Of a DNA stretch of 64,000 nucleotides, positions 34,949 to 49,063 are shown piece after piece. Under the pieces are notes generated by a model, which saw nothing but the letters and a program-made list of their open reading frames with translations, was not told the origin of the DNA and did not search any database. A program made the position numbers and the translations under genes. The DNA comes from an uncultured Spirochaetales bacterium. GTDB taxonomy: Bacteria > Spirochaetota > Spirochaetia > Sphaerochaetales > Sphaerochaetaceae. How positions within the stretch are numbered: the first letter of the stretch is position 1; each line of letters starts with the position of its first letter. Location: positions 1 to 64,000 of the forward strand of contig CALXXN010000007.1 in assembly GCA_944392695.1 (NCBI GenBank), given 5' to 3'.

Positions 34949-35005
34949 TGCTTCTGCACGTGTGCCATGCCTTACCAGCATGAGCGGAAGTGCTTTTGAT
35001 CAACC

Positions 35006-35078
35006 GCCCTTGTAGCTCAGTCGGTAGAGCACCACCATGGTAAGGTGGGGGTCAGCGGTTCAAATCCGCTCGGGGGCT
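35006..35078 (+). tRNA. tRNA-Thr(GGT)
   Basis: A 73-nt cloverleaf: acceptor GCCCTTG/CGGGGGC, D-stem GCTC/GAGC, anticodon stem CCACC/GGTGG with loop ATGGTAA (anticodon GGT), T-stem AGCGG/CCGCT, discriminator T. No encoded CCA. The tRNA-rpmG-tRNA-secE-nusG order is common in bacteria. Confidence 0.95.
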
Positions 35079-35104
35079 GTTCCCATCCAGCGAGGAGAAA
35101 AATC

Positions 35105-35284
35105 ATGGCCAACGCAAAGAAGAACACGCCTGTTGAGAAGATCGCCCTCCAGTGCACAGAATGCAAGCATAAGAACTACACGACCTCGAAGAACCGCCGC
35201 AACATCACCGGCAAGCTCGAGCTTATGAAATACTGTCCGTTCGAGAGGAAGCACACCCTCCACAGGGAAACCAAGATCAAGTAA
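35105..35284 (+). CDS. rpmG: 50S ribosomal protein L33
   Basis: Small 59-residue component of the large subunit near the E site. [20 protein letters not shown] is followed by the NYTTSKN block and [20 protein letters not shown]. It has the zinc-ribbon pair CTEC, but the second knuckle reads CPFE where Zn-binding L33 has CPxC, so one ligand Cys is missing. GAGGAG lies before the ATG at 35105; the frame is open upstream through tRNA-Thr but cannot start there. It is flanked by two tRNA genes in a single unit. Confidence 0.95.
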   Translation: MANAKKNTPVEKIALQCTECKHKNYTTSKNRRNITGKLELMKYCPFERKHTLHRETKIK

Positions 35285-35312
35285 GGACTTCCCCTTAAGT
35301 CGGCGTTCCAGC

Positions 35313-35386
35313 GGGCCAGTAGCTCCAACGGTTAGAGCATCGGTCTCCAAAACCGAGTGTTGTACGTTCGAATCGTACCTGACCCG
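35313..35386 (+). tRNA. tRNA-Trp(CCA)
   Basis: A 74-nt cloverleaf: acceptor GGGCCAG/CTGACCC with a C4-A69 mismatch, D-stem GCTC/GAGC, anticodon stem TCGGT/ACCGA with loop CTCCAAA (anticodon CCA), T-stem GTACG/CGTAC, discriminator G. CCA is not encoded. The flanks extend the acceptor helix: CCAGC/GCTGG directly, then GTCGGCG/CGCCGAC beyond a 2x2 internal loop. Confidence 0.94.
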
Positions 35387-35426
35387 CTGGACCGCCGACG
35401 GACTTTAGAAGGAGGATAGGCAAAAG

Positions 35427-35609
35427 ATGTTCAAGAGAATCGGAAAATATTTCAAGGAATGCTGGCTTGAGATGAAGAAGGTCTCCTGGCCTGGCAGGAC
35501 AGAGGTCCTCCAGTCCGCCAAGATCGTCATCTTCTCAACCGTCGTCTTCGCCATCATCCTCGGCCTTGTCGACTTTGTCCTGCTGAGGGGTATCTACCTC
35601 ATCTTCTAG
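35427..35609 (+). CDS. secE: Preprotein translocase subunit SecE
   Basis: Essential 60-residue clamp subunit of the SecYEG channel. The protein has the conserved amphipathic helix ending in the SWPGRTEV motif and one transmembrane segment (IVIFSTVVFAIILGLVDFVL), the minimal single-span form. GGAGGATAGG precedes the ATG. Its usual partner nusG starts 11 bp downstream; secY is encoded at 59524 in the same cluster. Confidence 0.95.
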   Translation: MFKRIGKYFKECWLEMKKVSWPGRTEVLQSAKIVIFSTVVFAIILGLVDFVLLRGIYLIF

Positions 35610-35620
35610 TAGGGGGACTG

Positions 35621-36187
35621 ATGGCTAAGGGCTGGTACATCGTACATACATACTCCGGCTACGAGCAGAAGATCCAGCGGACCATTGACAAGATGCGTCA
35701 GATGGATACGGATTTCGCCTTGGTGGTCAGTGAGGTCAAGGTCCCGATGGAGACCGTGACCGAGGTCAAGGATGGCAAGAAGAAGGAAGTCAAGCGCAAG
35801 ATCCTTCCTGGGTACATCCTTGTCGAGATCGACTTCCCTGAGGACGCCAGCTGGAAGAACACATATTCCAAGATCAAGCGTATCCAGGGTGTCACAGGTT
35901 TTGTCTCTGCCATGGAGGGCCGCAAGCCCACCCCGATGAGCGCCGCTGAGATGAAGGGCATCATGCAGAAGACAGGCGAAGTGCCGACGGAGAAGGAGTT
36001 CCGCCCACACCAGAACTTCCAGGTGGGGGAGGAGGTCCGCATCATAGATGGTCCCTTCGAATCCTTCAGTGGCACGATTGATGAAATCGACACTGTCAAG
36101 GGCCGTTTGAAGGTCTCAGTCCAGATTTTTGGGCGTTCAACGCCTGTCGAGGTCGAGTTCCTTCAGGCTGAGAAGGTCGACTGGTAA
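35621..36187 (+). CDS. nusG: Transcription antitermination/elongation factor NusG
   Basis: Binds RNA polymerase and modulates pausing, rho termination and transcription-translation coupling. It has 188 residues: an NGN domain opening WYIVHTYSGYEQKIQRTI, and a C-terminal KOW domain (GEEVRIIDGPFESFSGTIDE). A loop with many lysines (EVKDGKKKEVKRK) interrupts the NGN domain but is within normal variation. It follows secE by 11 bp and is followed by a terminator-like hairpin before the rplK leader. Confidence 0.96.
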   Translation: MAKGWYIVHTYSGYEQKIQRTIDKMRQMDTDFALVVSEVKVPMETVTEVKDGKKKEVKRKILPGYILVEIDFPEDASWKNTYSKIKRIQGVTGFVSAMEGRKPTPMSAAEMKGIMQKTGEVPTEKEFRPHQNFQVGEEVRIIDGPFESFSGTIDEIDTVKGRLKVSVQIFGRSTPVEVEFLQAEKVDW

Positions 36188-36193
36188 GCGTCA

Positions 36194-36232
36194 CGGGACG
36201 GGTCTTGACGACCGTCCCGCCACGTGTTTTTT
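36194..36232 (+). terminator. nusG terminator
   Basis: CGGGACGG (36194-36201) and CCGTCCCG (36212-36219) form an 8-bp stem; six T follow after CCACGTG. The T-run overlaps a TTGACA (36231-36236) that could be a -35 for rplK, but no good -10 follows. Confidence 0.65.
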
Positions 36233-36278
36233 GACATCGTCAAGGAAAATGAGCCAAACTCCCTGCCCGGACCAGTCC

Positions 36279-36308
36279 GGCCAGGTGGGAGCCAGATCGC
36301 ATGACTGG
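36279..36308 (+). promoter_or_regulatory. Candidate L1-binding leader of the rplKA operon
   Basis: GTGGGAG (36285-36291) followed by the CCAG/CTGG stem with ATGA on its 3' side resembles the conserved GGGAG...ATGA elements by which free L1 represses its own operon. It lies 53 nt before rplK. The resemblance is by eye only. Confidence 0.35.
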
Positions 36309-36360
36309 CGATAATACCAGCGCATGGCCCATGGCCGATGCGTAAGGAGAAAGAAAGAAA

Positions 36361-36795
36361 ATGGCAAAGAAGAAGGTTACTGCTGTCATCAAGCTGCAGT
36401 GCCCTGCCCAGAAGGCCACACCGGCACCTCCAATCGGACCTGCCCTTGGACCTCATGGTGTCAGCGCACCCCAGTTCGTCCAGCAGTTCAACGACAAGAC
36501 CAAGGGTTATGAGCCCGGTCTGATCCTCCCTGTCATCATCACCGTCTATCAGGACAAGAGCTTCACCTTCATCCTGAAGACCCCTCCAGCAGCCGTCCTC
36601 ATCAAGAAGGCGCTTGGTCTGGAGACCGCAAGTGGGACACCGAACAAGGTCAAGGTCGGTACCCTCACCCAGGCTCAGCTCACTGAGATCGCGACCACTA
36701 AGCTGCCTGACCTCAACGCCTACGATATCGAGGCGGCCAAGAGGATCATCGCAGGTACGGCCAGGTCCATGGGCGTGGAGGTTGAGAAAGCATGA
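36361..36795 (+). CDS. rplK: 50S ribosomal protein L11
   Basis: Binds the GTPase-associated region of 23S rRNA. The 144-residue chain is full length and shows the N-terminal proline-rich segment ([19 protein letters not shown]), the linker and the C-terminal rRNA-binding domain ([20 protein letters not shown]). AAGGAGAAAG precedes the ATG. The stop overlaps the rplA start (ATGA), so translation is coupled, consistent with joint L1 feedback. Confidence 0.97.
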   Translation: MAKKKVTAVIKLQCPAQKATPAPPIGPALGPHGVSAPQFVQQFNDKTKGYEPGLILPVIITVYQDKSFTFILKTPPAAVLIKKALGLETASGTPNKVKVGTLTQAQLTEIATTKLPDLNAYDIEAAKRIIAGTARSMGVEVEKA

Positions 36796-37472
36796 AGAGA
36801 GGCAAGAAATACCAGGAAGCGCTGAAGAAGGTCGAGAAGGGCAGGCTTTACTCCCTCGATGAGGCCGCACAGCTCGTCAAGGACTGCGCCTATGCCAAGT
36901 TCACCGAGACTGTCGAGATCTCTGTCGCACTCAACCTGAAGAAGAGCCAGAGTGTCCGTGATACGGTCGTCCTGCCAAACCAGTTCCAGGCCCAGAAGAG
37001 GATCCTTGTCTTCGCCAAGGGCGACAAGGCCCAGGAGGCCCTTGATGCTGGTGCCGCCTATGTTGGTGATACAGACCTGATCGAGAAGATCCGTGGCGGT
37101 TGGATGGATTTCGATGTCGCAGTCGCAACCCCTGACATGATGAAGGACGTAGGCCGCCTCGGCCCCATCCTCGGCCGCCGTGGCTTGATGCCGAACCCCA
37201 AGACCCATACGGTCACAAACGACATCAAGGAAGCGCTTGCCGAGCTTGGCAAGGGACGTGTCGAGTTCCGTGCTGACAAGACAGGTGTCGTCCACCTCGC
37301 CATCGGCAAGGTCGACATGGAGCCTGCCAAGGTCGCCGAGAACGCCAAGGCCACGCTCGATGAGATCGTCAGGAAGAAGCCAAGCGATGCCAAGGGTGAC
37401 TTCGTCATCTCTGTCGCTCTCTCGTCCACGATGGGACCTGGCGTCCCTGTCGACGTCAAGGCCGTCATCTAA
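36792..37472 (+). CDS. rplA: 50S ribosomal protein L1
   Basis: Forms the mobile L1 stalk and acts as autogenous repressor in many bacteria. 226 residues, normal length, with the family signature around [19 protein letters not shown] and the C-terminal [13 protein letters not shown]. It overlaps rplK by 4 bp; rplJ starts 14 bp downstream after AAGGAGG. Confidence 0.97.
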   Translation: MKRGKKYQEALKKVEKGRLYSLDEAAQLVKDCAYAKFTETVEISVALNLKKSQSVRDTVVLPNQFQAQKRILVFAKGDKAQEALDAGAAYVGDTDLIEKIRGGWMDFDVAVATPDMMKDVGRLGPILGRRGLMPNPKTHTVTNDIKEALAELGKGRVEFRADKTGVVHLAIGKVDMEPAKVAENAKATLDEIVRKKPSDAKGDFVISVALSSTMGPGVPVDVKAVI

Positions 37473-37486
37473 GGAGGATCCTGATC

Positions 37487-38005
37487 ATGGAAGACTACAA
37501 GACCCGTATCACTCCTGCTAAGGAGGACGCCGTCAAGGCGATCAAGGATGAGTTCTCCGAGTACAATGGCTACATTTTCACGGACTACCGTGGAATGACA
37601 GTCGCCCAGATCACGGAGCTGAGGAATGTGCTGCGCAAGAATGATGCCGCCTACCGCGTCATCAAGAACCGCTACGCCAAGCTCGCACTCCACGAGATGG
37701 GCAAGGATGGTGCTGACGAGCAGATGGTCGGACCGACCGCTGTCGCCCTCGCCAAGGGAGATGAGTCCAATGTCGTCGCCAAGGCCCTTTATGAAGCCAT
37801 CAAGAACGGTTCTCCGCTCCAGGTCAAGGGTGGCATCATCAATGGTGAGGTGATGAGTGCGGATCAGGTGGAAGCCCTGTCTAAGCTTCCTGGCAGGCTG
37901 GAACTGCTGGCTTCCCTCATGGGCACGATGAAGGCCCCTGTGCAGAAGCTCGCCGCTACCTTGCTCGCCTATGTCGAGTCAAAGGGTGGCGTCGCTGCCG
38001 AATAA
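37487..38005 (+). CDS. rplJ: 50S ribosomal protein L10
   Basis: Stalk base that carries L7/L12 dimers. 172 residues with the rRNA-binding N-terminal domain (FTDYRGMTVAQITELRN, VIKNRYAKLAL) and a C-terminal helix for L12 binding. The rplA-rplJ gap is only 14 bp, so the classic separate L10 leader upstream of rplJ is absent; any L10 feedback must act elsewhere, perhaps in the gap before rplL. Confidence 0.97.
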   Translation: MEDYKTRITPAKEDAVKAIKDEFSEYNGYIFTDYRGMTVAQITELRNVLRKNDAAYRVIKNRYAKLALHEMGKDGADEQMVGPTAVALAKGDESNVVAKALYEAIKNGSPLQVKGGIINGEVMSADQVEALSKLPGRLELLASLMGTMKAPVQKLAATLLAYVESKGGVAAE

Positions 38006-38081
38006 GAACCTATGCGGTCCCAGTCTTCAAATCCGCAGCCTGCTGGACCGTTTGGAATAAACTCATTAAGGAGAAGATAAT

Positions 38082-38456
38082 ATGGCTACCAAGGAAGAAA
38101 TCCTCGAATCAATCGCACAGATGTCCGTCATGGAGGTCGCCGACCTCATCAAGATGATGGAAGAGAAGTTCGGCGTCCAGGCCGCTGCCGCCGCTGTCGC
38201 TGTCGCCGCTGGTGCTGGCGAGGCCGCTCCTGCTGAAGAGGAGCAGACCGAGTTCAACGTCACCCTCAAGAGCGTCGATGCCGCCAAGAAGATCGCCTGC
38301 ATCAAGGAAGTCCGCGCCATCACAGGTCTCGGCCTGAAGGAAGCAAAGGACCTCTGCGAGAACGGTGGTGTCATCAAGGAGGCTGTCAGCAAGGAAGAGG
38401 CTGCTTCCATCAAGGAGAAGCTCGAGGCCGCTGGCTGTGTCGTCGAGGTGAAATAA
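38082..38456 (+). CDS. rplL: 50S ribosomal protein L7/L12
   Basis: Multicopy stalk protein that recruits elongation-factor GTPases. The 124-residue chain has the N-terminal dimerisation domain, the Ala/Gly-rich hinge ([13 protein letters not shown]) and the conserved C-terminal domain ([20 protein letters not shown]). A 76-bp gap after rplJ contains CGGTCC/GGACCG pairing, and AAGGAGAAG precedes the ATG. Confidence 0.97.
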   Translation: MATKEEILESIAQMSVMEVADLIKMMEEKFGVQAAAAAVAVAAGAGEAAPAEEEQTEFNVTLKSVDAAKKIACIKEVRAITGLGLKEAKDLCENGGVIKEAVSKEEAASIKEKLEAAGCVVEVK

Positions 38457-38464
38457 GACCTCAA

Positions 38465-38534
38465 GTGAGTAGGAGGGGGGAGTCCTCCTCCCTCACGATT
38501 CGTGCCACCTTCGGCCCTCTCAGGGCCAGGTGGC
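38465..38534 (+). promoter_or_regulatory. Two hairpins between rplL and rpoB
   Basis: The first hairpin is GTGAG/CTCAC with inner GGAGG/CCTCC (38465-38496). The second is GCCACCT/AGGTGGC with inner GGCCC/GGGCC (38504-38534). There is no U-tract; they match the position of the partial attenuator and RNase III site that lowers rpoBC expression relative to rplJL in other bacteria. Confidence 0.6.
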
Positions 38535-38607
38535 CCATTGTGTCTATTGTGATATTCCCCCTGGGGGCCTTGTCAGTCCCCGGAAAAGCATATGATGGAG
38601 GGTAATG

Positions 38608-41600
38608 ATGCTCGCCAAAGGCAAAGTCATTGAGCGAAAGTACATCGGTTCCGATTTCCAGGAAGTCTGCGAGCTTCCCAACCTTATCGGCGTCCAGCTG
38701 GACAGCTATGAGAAGTTCCTGCAGGGCGATAGGATCAGGAAGGGTTTGGAGCCCGATCCGGCCTACGGCCTGGAGAGCGTTTTCCGCAACACCTTCCCGA
38801 TTGTCAGCCCCAATGGGGACATGACGCTGAACTACGATGGCTATGTCCTTGACTATGACAACATCAAGTTCTCCGAGTCGGAGTGCAAGAAGAAAGGACG
38901 CAGCTACTGCGTGCCGGTCAAGGCCCGCATCAACCTTGAACTGAAGAACGGGGAGTTCATCGAGAAGGAGATCTTCTTCGGTGACATCCCTCTGATGACA
39001 GAGCGCGGCACATTCATCATCAATGGCGCCGAGCGTGTCGTCGTCTCACAGATCCACCGCTCCCCTGGTGTAATCTTCCAGGTCGAGAAGGGCGTCTACT
39101 CCTCCCGCATCATCCCTTACAGGGGTTCCTGGCTGGAGTTCGAGATCGACGAGAAGAAGAACTGCATATACGCCAAGATCGACCGCAAGAAGAGGATCCT
39201 TGGAACACTCTTCCTGCGTGCCATCGGCATCGATTCCCGTGAGAAGATCATCGCGGCCTTCCACAAGAGCGAGCGCCTCTCCATAGCAGGTGAGGAGCGC
39301 AGCGCTGCTGAGAACCGCTACAGCTTCCGCGATATATACATCGAGAAGGACGGCCAGTCTGTAAAGCTCGTCCGCGCTGGAGACATCCTGCACCCGCATG
39401 AGATCGAGGCCCTCGTCGAAGCGGGCATCCAGGAGGTCGATGTCGTCGACATCAAGAGTGAGGACACCCTTCACAGCGAGATCATCCTCGCCACCCTCGA
39501 GGCTGAGAAGAAGATCACAGCCGACGGTGAGGACGAGCCCAGCAAGGAGGAGTACCTCGGCGCCATCTACAACATCCTGATGCCTGGTGAGATGATCGCC
39601 ATGGAGAGGGCGGAGAAGGAGCTTCCCGAGATGTTCTTCTCCGAGAGGCGCTATGACCTGGGAAAGGTCGGCCGCTACAAGTTCAACAAGAAGTTCGGCA
39701 AGGAAGGCGAGGAGATGGACACCTCCGTCACCGTCCTCCAGCCTGCTGACATCGTCAACACGATGGCCTTCCTGATCCGTGTCTTCAACAGGGAAGCTAA
39801 TGTTGATGATATTGATCATCTCGGCAACCGCCGTGTCAGGAGTGTTGGTGAGCTCCTCCAGACCCAGCTGAGCGCAGCTTTCAGCCGCATGGAGCGCATC
39901 GCACGTGAGAGGATGAACCTCGAGAGCGACTCCAACGTCCGCCCCCAGGACATCATCTCGATCAAGCCTGTCGTCGCCGCGGTCAAGGAGTTCTTCGGCT
40001 CCAGCCAGCTGTCCCAGTTCATGGACCAGGTCAACCCGCTTGCCGAGCTGACCCACAAGAGGAGGCTCAACGCCCTTGGTCCCGGTGGCCTGTCACGTGA
40101 CAGGGCTGGCTTCGAGGTCCGTGATGTCCACTACACCCACTACGGCAGGATGTGCCCGATCGAGACGCCTGAAGGTCCGAACATCGGTCTTATCGTCTCA
40201 CTGGCAAATTATACGAAGATCAACGAGTATGGCTTCCTCGTGACGCCCTACCGCCGTGTCGTCGACGGTGTCGCCACACGCGAGGTCGTCGAGCTCGACG
40301 CCAACGACGAGGAGCGCTACTACATCGCCCAGGCTTCCGCCAAGATCGACAGCGAAGGCCATTTCCTCGACAAGGAAGTCCCTGTCCGCCACCAGGGTGA
40401 CTACTCGACACGCGAGCCCAAGGACATCAAGTTCATGGACGTGTCGCCGAAGCAGGTCATCTCTGTCGCGGCATCACTGATCCCCTTCCTCGAGCACGAT
40501 GACGCCAACCGTGCCCTGATGGGTTCGAACATGCAGCGTCAGGCGGTGCCCCTGGTCTTCCCAGAGGCCCCGAGGGTCGGTACAGGCATGGAAGGCAAGG
40601 CCGCTTATGACTCAGGTGTCCTTGTCAAGGCCAAGAGGGGAGGCGAGGTCATCTACGCATCCGCGACCGAGGTCCGCATCCGCGTCAACCCGGACGAGGC
40701 CGAGATCAAGGGTGAGATCGACCGCTACGAGGTCCAGAAGTTCCAGAGGACCAACCAGGACACCTGCTTCAACCAGAAGACGATCGTCTCTGTCGGCCAG
40801 AAGGTCGAGAAGGGCACCGTCCTCGCAGATGGCCCTGCCACACAGAACGGTGAGCTGGCCCTTGGCCGCAACATCCTCGTCGGCTTCGTTCCTTGGAACG
40901 GTTACAACTACGAGGACGCCGTCCTCATCTCAGAGCGCGTTGTCAGGGAAGATATCTATACCTCGATCCACATCAAGGAGTTCTCCATCGATGTCAGGGA
41001 GACCAAGCTGGGTCCTGAGAAGCTGACCCGCGACATCCCGAACACTTCTGAGCGCATGGTCGCATCCCTCGATGGCGATGGCATCGTCACCATCGGCACC
41101 TATGTCCGCCCGGGCAACATCCTGGTCGGAAAGGTCACTCCGAAGTCGGAGAGCGACACGACTCCTGAGTTCAAGCTCCTGAACTCCATCTTCGGCGAGA
41201 AGGCCAAGGAGGTCCGTGACTCCTCCCTCAAGGTCCCTCATGGCACCGAGGGTACGGTCATTGACATCCAGAGGATGAAGAAGAGCGAGAAGGACGAGCT
41301 GCCACCTGGTGTCGAGGAGACTGTCAAGGTCCTCATCGCTACAAAGCGCAAGCTGACCCAGGGTGACAAGATGGCAGGACGCCACGGTAACAAGGGTGTC
41401 GTCTCACGCATCCTCCCTGAAGAGGACATGCCATACATGGAGGATGGTACTCCACTCGATGTCTGCCTCAACCCACTCGGTGTCCCGTCACGAATGAACA
41501 TCGGACAGTTGATGGAGACACAGCTCGGCTGGGCTGCCGTGAAGCTGGACGAGTGGTATTCGTCGCCTGTCTTCCAGTCGGCGAGCATGGAGCAGATCGA

Positions 41601-42111
41601 GGCCAAGATGAAGGAAGCGGGCCTTCCTGTCACCAGCAAGACCGTGCTGCGTGATGGCAAGACCGGTGTGCCATTTGTCAACCCAGTCTTCTGTGGCTAC
41701 ATCTACTACCTGAAGCTGCACCACCTGGTCGATGACAAGATGCATGCACGCTCCACTGGTCCTTACTCACTGGTCACCCAGCAGCCGCTGGGAGGCAAGG
41801 CCCAGTTCGGTGGCCAGCGCCTTGGAGAGATGGAGGTCTGGGCCCTCGAGGCCTACGGCGCCGCCAACACCCTCCAGGAGCTGTTGACGATCAAGAGTGA
41901 CGACATGATCGGCCGTGTCAAGATTTACGAGTCGATCGTGAAGGGTGAACCCGCCCAGAACGCAGGAATGCCCGAGGCCTTCAACGTCCTCGTGCAGGAG
42001 ATCCGCGGCCTCGCCCTCGATATGAGCGTCTATGATGCCAATGGACATCAGGTCGCACTTACCGAGCGTGACGAGGAACTCATCCAGAAGGCCGACAAGG
42101 GCAACAATTAA
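38608..42111 (+). CDS. rpoB: RNA polymerase beta subunit
   Basis: Catalytic core subunit of RNA polymerase, 1167 residues from the ATG at 38608; another ATG three bases earlier is possible, but GGAGGG is better spaced to the second. The rifampicin-binding region is present ([20 protein letters not shown]...[18 protein letters not shown]). At the cluster-I position usually Ser531 the sequence reads LGPGGLSR as in sensitive enzymes, but the second residue after QLSQFMDQ is Val rather than the more usual Asn. Other conserved blocks include [24 protein letters not shown] and [11 protein letters not shown]. rpoC follows after 11 bp. Confidence 0.97.
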   Translation: MLAKGKVIERKYIGSDFQEVCELPNLIGVQLDSYEKFLQGDRIRKGLEPDPAYGLESVFRNTFPIVSPNGDMTLNYDGYVLDYDNIKFSESECKKKGRSYCVPVKARINLELKNGEFIEKEIFFGDIPLMTERGTFIINGAERVVVSQIHRSPGVIFQVEKGVYSSRIIPYRGSWLEFEIDEKKNCIYAKIDRKKRILGTLFLRAIGIDSREKIIAAFHKSERLSIAGEERSAAENRYSFRDIYIEKDGQSVKLVRAGDILHPHEIEALVEAGIQEVDVVDIKSEDTLHSEIILATLEAEKKITADGEDEPSKEEYLGAIYNILMPGEMIAMERAEKELPEMFFSERRYDLGKVGRYKFNKKFGKEGEEMDTSVTVLQPADIVNTMAFLIRVFNREANVDDIDHLGNRRVRSVGELLQTQLSAAFSRMERIARERMNLESDSNVRPQDIISIKPVVAAVKEFFGSSQLSQFMDQVNPLAELTHKRRLNALGPGGLSRDRAGFEVRDVHYTHYGRMCPIETPEGPNIGLIVSLANYTKINEYGFLVTPYRRVVDGVATREVVELDANDEERYYIAQASAKIDSEGHFLDKEVPVRHQGDYSTREPKDIKFMDVSPKQVISVAASLIPFLEHDDANRALMGSNMQRQAVPLVFPEAPRVGTGMEGKAAYDSGVLVKAKRGGEVIYASATEVRIRVNPDEAEIKGEIDRYEVQKFQRTNQDTCFNQKTIVSVGQKVEKGTVLADGPATQNGELALGRNILVGFVPWNGYNYEDAVLISERVVREDIYTSIHIKEFSIDVRETKLGPEKLTRDIPNTSERMVASLDGDGIVTIGTYVRPGNILVGKVTPKSESDTTPEFKLLNSIFGEKAKEVRDSSLKVPHGTEGTVIDIQRMKKSEKDELPPGVEETVKVLIATKRKLTQGDKMAGRHGNKGVVSRILPEEDMPYMEDGTPLDVCLNPLGVPSRMNIGQLMETQLGWAAVKLDEWYSSPVFQSASMEQIEAKMKEAGLPVTSKTVLRDGKTGVPFVNPVFCGYIYYLKLHHLVDDKMHARSTGPYSLVTQQPLGGKAQFGGQRLGEMEVWALEAYGAANTLQELLTIKSDDMIGRVKIYESIVKGEPAQNAGMPEAFNVLVQEIRGLALDMSVYDANGHQVALTERDEELIQKADKGNN

Positions 42112-42122
42112 GGAGAGGATGG

Positions 42123-46502
<4,380 letters not shown>

Positions 46503-46512
46503 AGCCTGTTGG

Positions 46513-46592
46513 TGACACTCCACGTCACGGTGAGACGCTTGGCGTCTCATGCTGACTGCGGAATTCTATAGATGCGCCGCCTGCGCGGCGCA
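46513..46592 (+). promoter_or_regulatory. Three successive hairpins between rpoC and rpsL
   Basis: GTGAC/GTCAC (46513-46529), TGAGACGC/GCGTCTCA with a TTG loop (46532-46550), and TGCGCCGC/GCGGCGCA with a CTGC loop (46573-46592). The last two are perfect 8-bp stems. No U-tract follows, so processing or translational control of rpsL-rpsG fits better than termination. Confidence 0.55.
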
Positions 46593-46651
46593 GTGCCTCA
46601 TGCCGTCTGTGAGGACATGGGGCAGCAAAAAAGAATGGAGCGTATCGAAAG

Positions 46652-47504
<853 letters not shown>

Positions 47505-47524
47505 TCGGTCGTACATCGGTCAAA

Positions 47525-47548
47525 GGGCGGTCATTGGACCGCCCTTTT
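47525..47548 (+). terminator. rpsG terminator
   Basis: GGGCGGTC and GACCGCCC form an 8-bp perfect stem with an ATTG loop, followed by TTTTCTT; AAA upstream extends the pairing with the U-tract. Confidence 0.92.
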
Positions 47549-47555
47549 CTTGTCT

Positions 47556-48626
47556 TCATGTATCAATTGTGAAATCAAGTATGGTGATGACAAGCTGCAC
47601 ATCATCATTGGCGATCGAGTATGAGATGGATCCGTGTCCCTTGCTCCAGTCTTGTACGTTGTCATCGAATGTACGTATGAATGCAGAGTAGGCCGCATTG
47701 CTGGTGAAGCGTACTGAGGCGTTCCCATCATTTGAGGCTTCGGTGAATAGCTTGTCGAGGACAGCGCTCATGTCCGCCTCTTCATCGTAGAGCGAGCCTG
47801 AAAGCGCATGGAGGTTCCTCTCAAGGGACAGTGCATCGGGAAGGGCTTCGTAATAGCTGTAAGGTTCATGGTCCCTTTCCATCATCTCTTGTGTGATGTT
47901 GAAGTATGTATGGCTCATGTAGCCATCCTGGTCATCCCATGTGAGGTCGACAAGGCTGTACACGCCATCGATATTGACGATGTTCCATTCATGTGGTCCT
48001 CCATCCGCGTCTCCGCTGACAGTGGAGGAGGGGATTCCTGACAGCCTCAGGAGCAGGTTGAAGGCTTCGGCATAACCCTCGCATGCAGCCTCTCCCCTGA
48101 GGAGCGCCCCCTGTGGCGTGTAGTCCTCATCCTCATCAATGCTGTAGTCGATGGCCTGTGCCAGGACGTCATGGATGAAGAGCTCTTTTTCGAAGTCTGA
48201 CCATTCGAGTGGCATCACTTCGCTTATTTGTCCATGCACCGCGGTCATGGCAGCCCATGTGGCCTCGGCCTCATCCCTGCCCATTGCAGGAGTGAAGCTG
48301 ATACCTTCTATCCCATATGATTCATCCGGGCCTGCATAGTAATAGGCGTAGGAGTCACCTACATGGAAGAGCTCAGGGTAGTCGTTGAGGATGTTCTCAA
48401 GTACGGCATCAATGCATTCAACGCTGACAGGGTGGGGTAGTTCCACTTCATAGTCATAAGAGGAGAGGGACTTGTAGACAAGGTCGGCAAGATCCTGCTG
48501 GTCCCTGTCCAACACATGCTGGTAGGCAATGACCGTGTCAAATGGATAGGGTGTGTCAGGAGCCCCAGCGAGTGGGATGATTGTGGATAACAGTGTTAAT
48601 ACGATTGTAATGAACTGCTTTGGCAT
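47556..48626 (-). CDS. Exported transglutaminase-like domain protein
   Basis: A 356-residue secreted protein with a Sec signal peptide (MPKQFITIVLTLLSTIIPLA, no lipobox). The middle holds a transglutaminase-like Cys-His-Asp triad: Cys in RGEAACEGYAEAF, His in GGPHEWNIV, and Asp in YSLVDLTWDD, spaced as in bacterial transglutaminase/protease-fold proteins. Such domains in bacteria are usually peptidases or cell-envelope enzymes rather than true cross-linkers. The C-terminal 100 residues are unassigned. It lies downstream of the TSCPD gene on the same strand (61 bp apart) with a GC-rich inverted repeat between them. Confidence 0.82.
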   Translation of the reverse strand: MPKQFITIVLTLLSTIIPLAGAPDTPYPFDTVIAYQHVLDRDQQDLADLVYKSLSSYDYEVELPHPVSVECIDAVLENILNDYPELFHVGDSYAYYYAGPDESYGIEGISFTPAMGRDEAEATWAAMTAVHGQISEVMPLEWSDFEKELFIHDVLAQAIDYSIDEDEDYTPQGALLRGEAACEGYAEAFNLLLRLSGIPSSTVSGDADGGPHEWNIVNIDGVYSLVDLTWDDQDGYMSHTYFNITQEMMERDHEPYSYYEALPDALSLERNLHALSGSLYDEEADMSAVLDKLFTEASNDGNASVRFTSNAAYSAFIRTFDDNVQDWSKGHGSISYSIANDDVQLVITILDFTIDT

Positions 48627-48653
48627 GTGTGGAGCCTAGCAGGTCAGGGGTGT

Positions 48654-48680
48654 GAGGGGGAAGTGCTGGCCATCCCCCTC
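48654..48680 (-). terminator. Inverted repeat between the TSCPD and transglutaminase-like genes
   Basis: GAGGGGG and CCCCCTC form a 7-bp stem just after the TSCPD stop; no U-tract follows on the minus strand. Confidence 0.4.
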
Positions 48681-48687
48681 AGCGGCT

Positions 48688-48942
48688 TCAGTCCTCCATG
48701 GCCTCGTGGATCGCTTTCGACAACTGGTCTGGACAGCTGGTTGTCTTGAAGCCGCAGGTGGTTCCTGCGACCCTCTCAGCGACGGCAATGGCGTCCATGC
48801 CCTCGACAAGGCGGCCAATGCCCTTGAGGTTGCCGTTGCAGCCTCCTTCGAAGACGAGGTTGTGGATCCTCCCCTCGTCATCGATGTCGAAGGAGATCTG
48901 ACGGGAGCATGTCCCCTTTGTCTTATAATCGTGGTGTGTCAT
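48688..48942 (-). CDS. TSCPD-domain protein
   Basis: An 84-residue protein made almost entirely of the TSCPD domain named for its motif, seen here as TTSCPDQLSKAI near the C-terminus. Conserved Cys residues also occur in KGTCSRQISFDI, FEGGCNGNL and GTTCGFK; the family resembles the metal-binding C-terminal domain of some class II ribonucleotide reductases. Stand-alone members are common in anaerobes and of unknown function. The ATG at 48942 has GGAGG upstream; the frame opens 7 codons earlier without a better start. Divergent from tuf. Confidence 0.85.
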   Translation of the reverse strand: MTHHDYKTKGTCSRQISFDIDDEGRIHNLVFEGGCNGNLKGIGRLVEGMDAIAVAERVAGTTCGFKTTSCPDQLSKAIHEAMED

Positions 48943-49028
48943 CCTATATCCTCCGGGCTGCAAGATAGGCCCAAAGCCATATTTCCGGCAAGCCCTTTCT
49001 GTGAAAGATTTTCCCTATTGCCGCCATG

Positions 49029-49057
49029 TTGACAAAAAAACATGGTCTGGATATAGT
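49029..49057 (+). promoter_or_regulatory. Strong promoter of the tuf-S10 transcript
   Basis: TTGACA, 17-nt spacer, TATAGT, a near-consensus sigma-70 promoter, 268 nt upstream of the tuf start. No other coding region lies between. Confidence 0.78.
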
Positions 49058-49063
49058 AGGCAT

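Noticed and set aside
36231-36259. Promoter for rplK starting from the TTGACA at 36231
   Set aside because: The -35 is perfect, but the sequence 16-19 nt downstream (CCAAACT) is a poor -10; left unannotated as a promoter.
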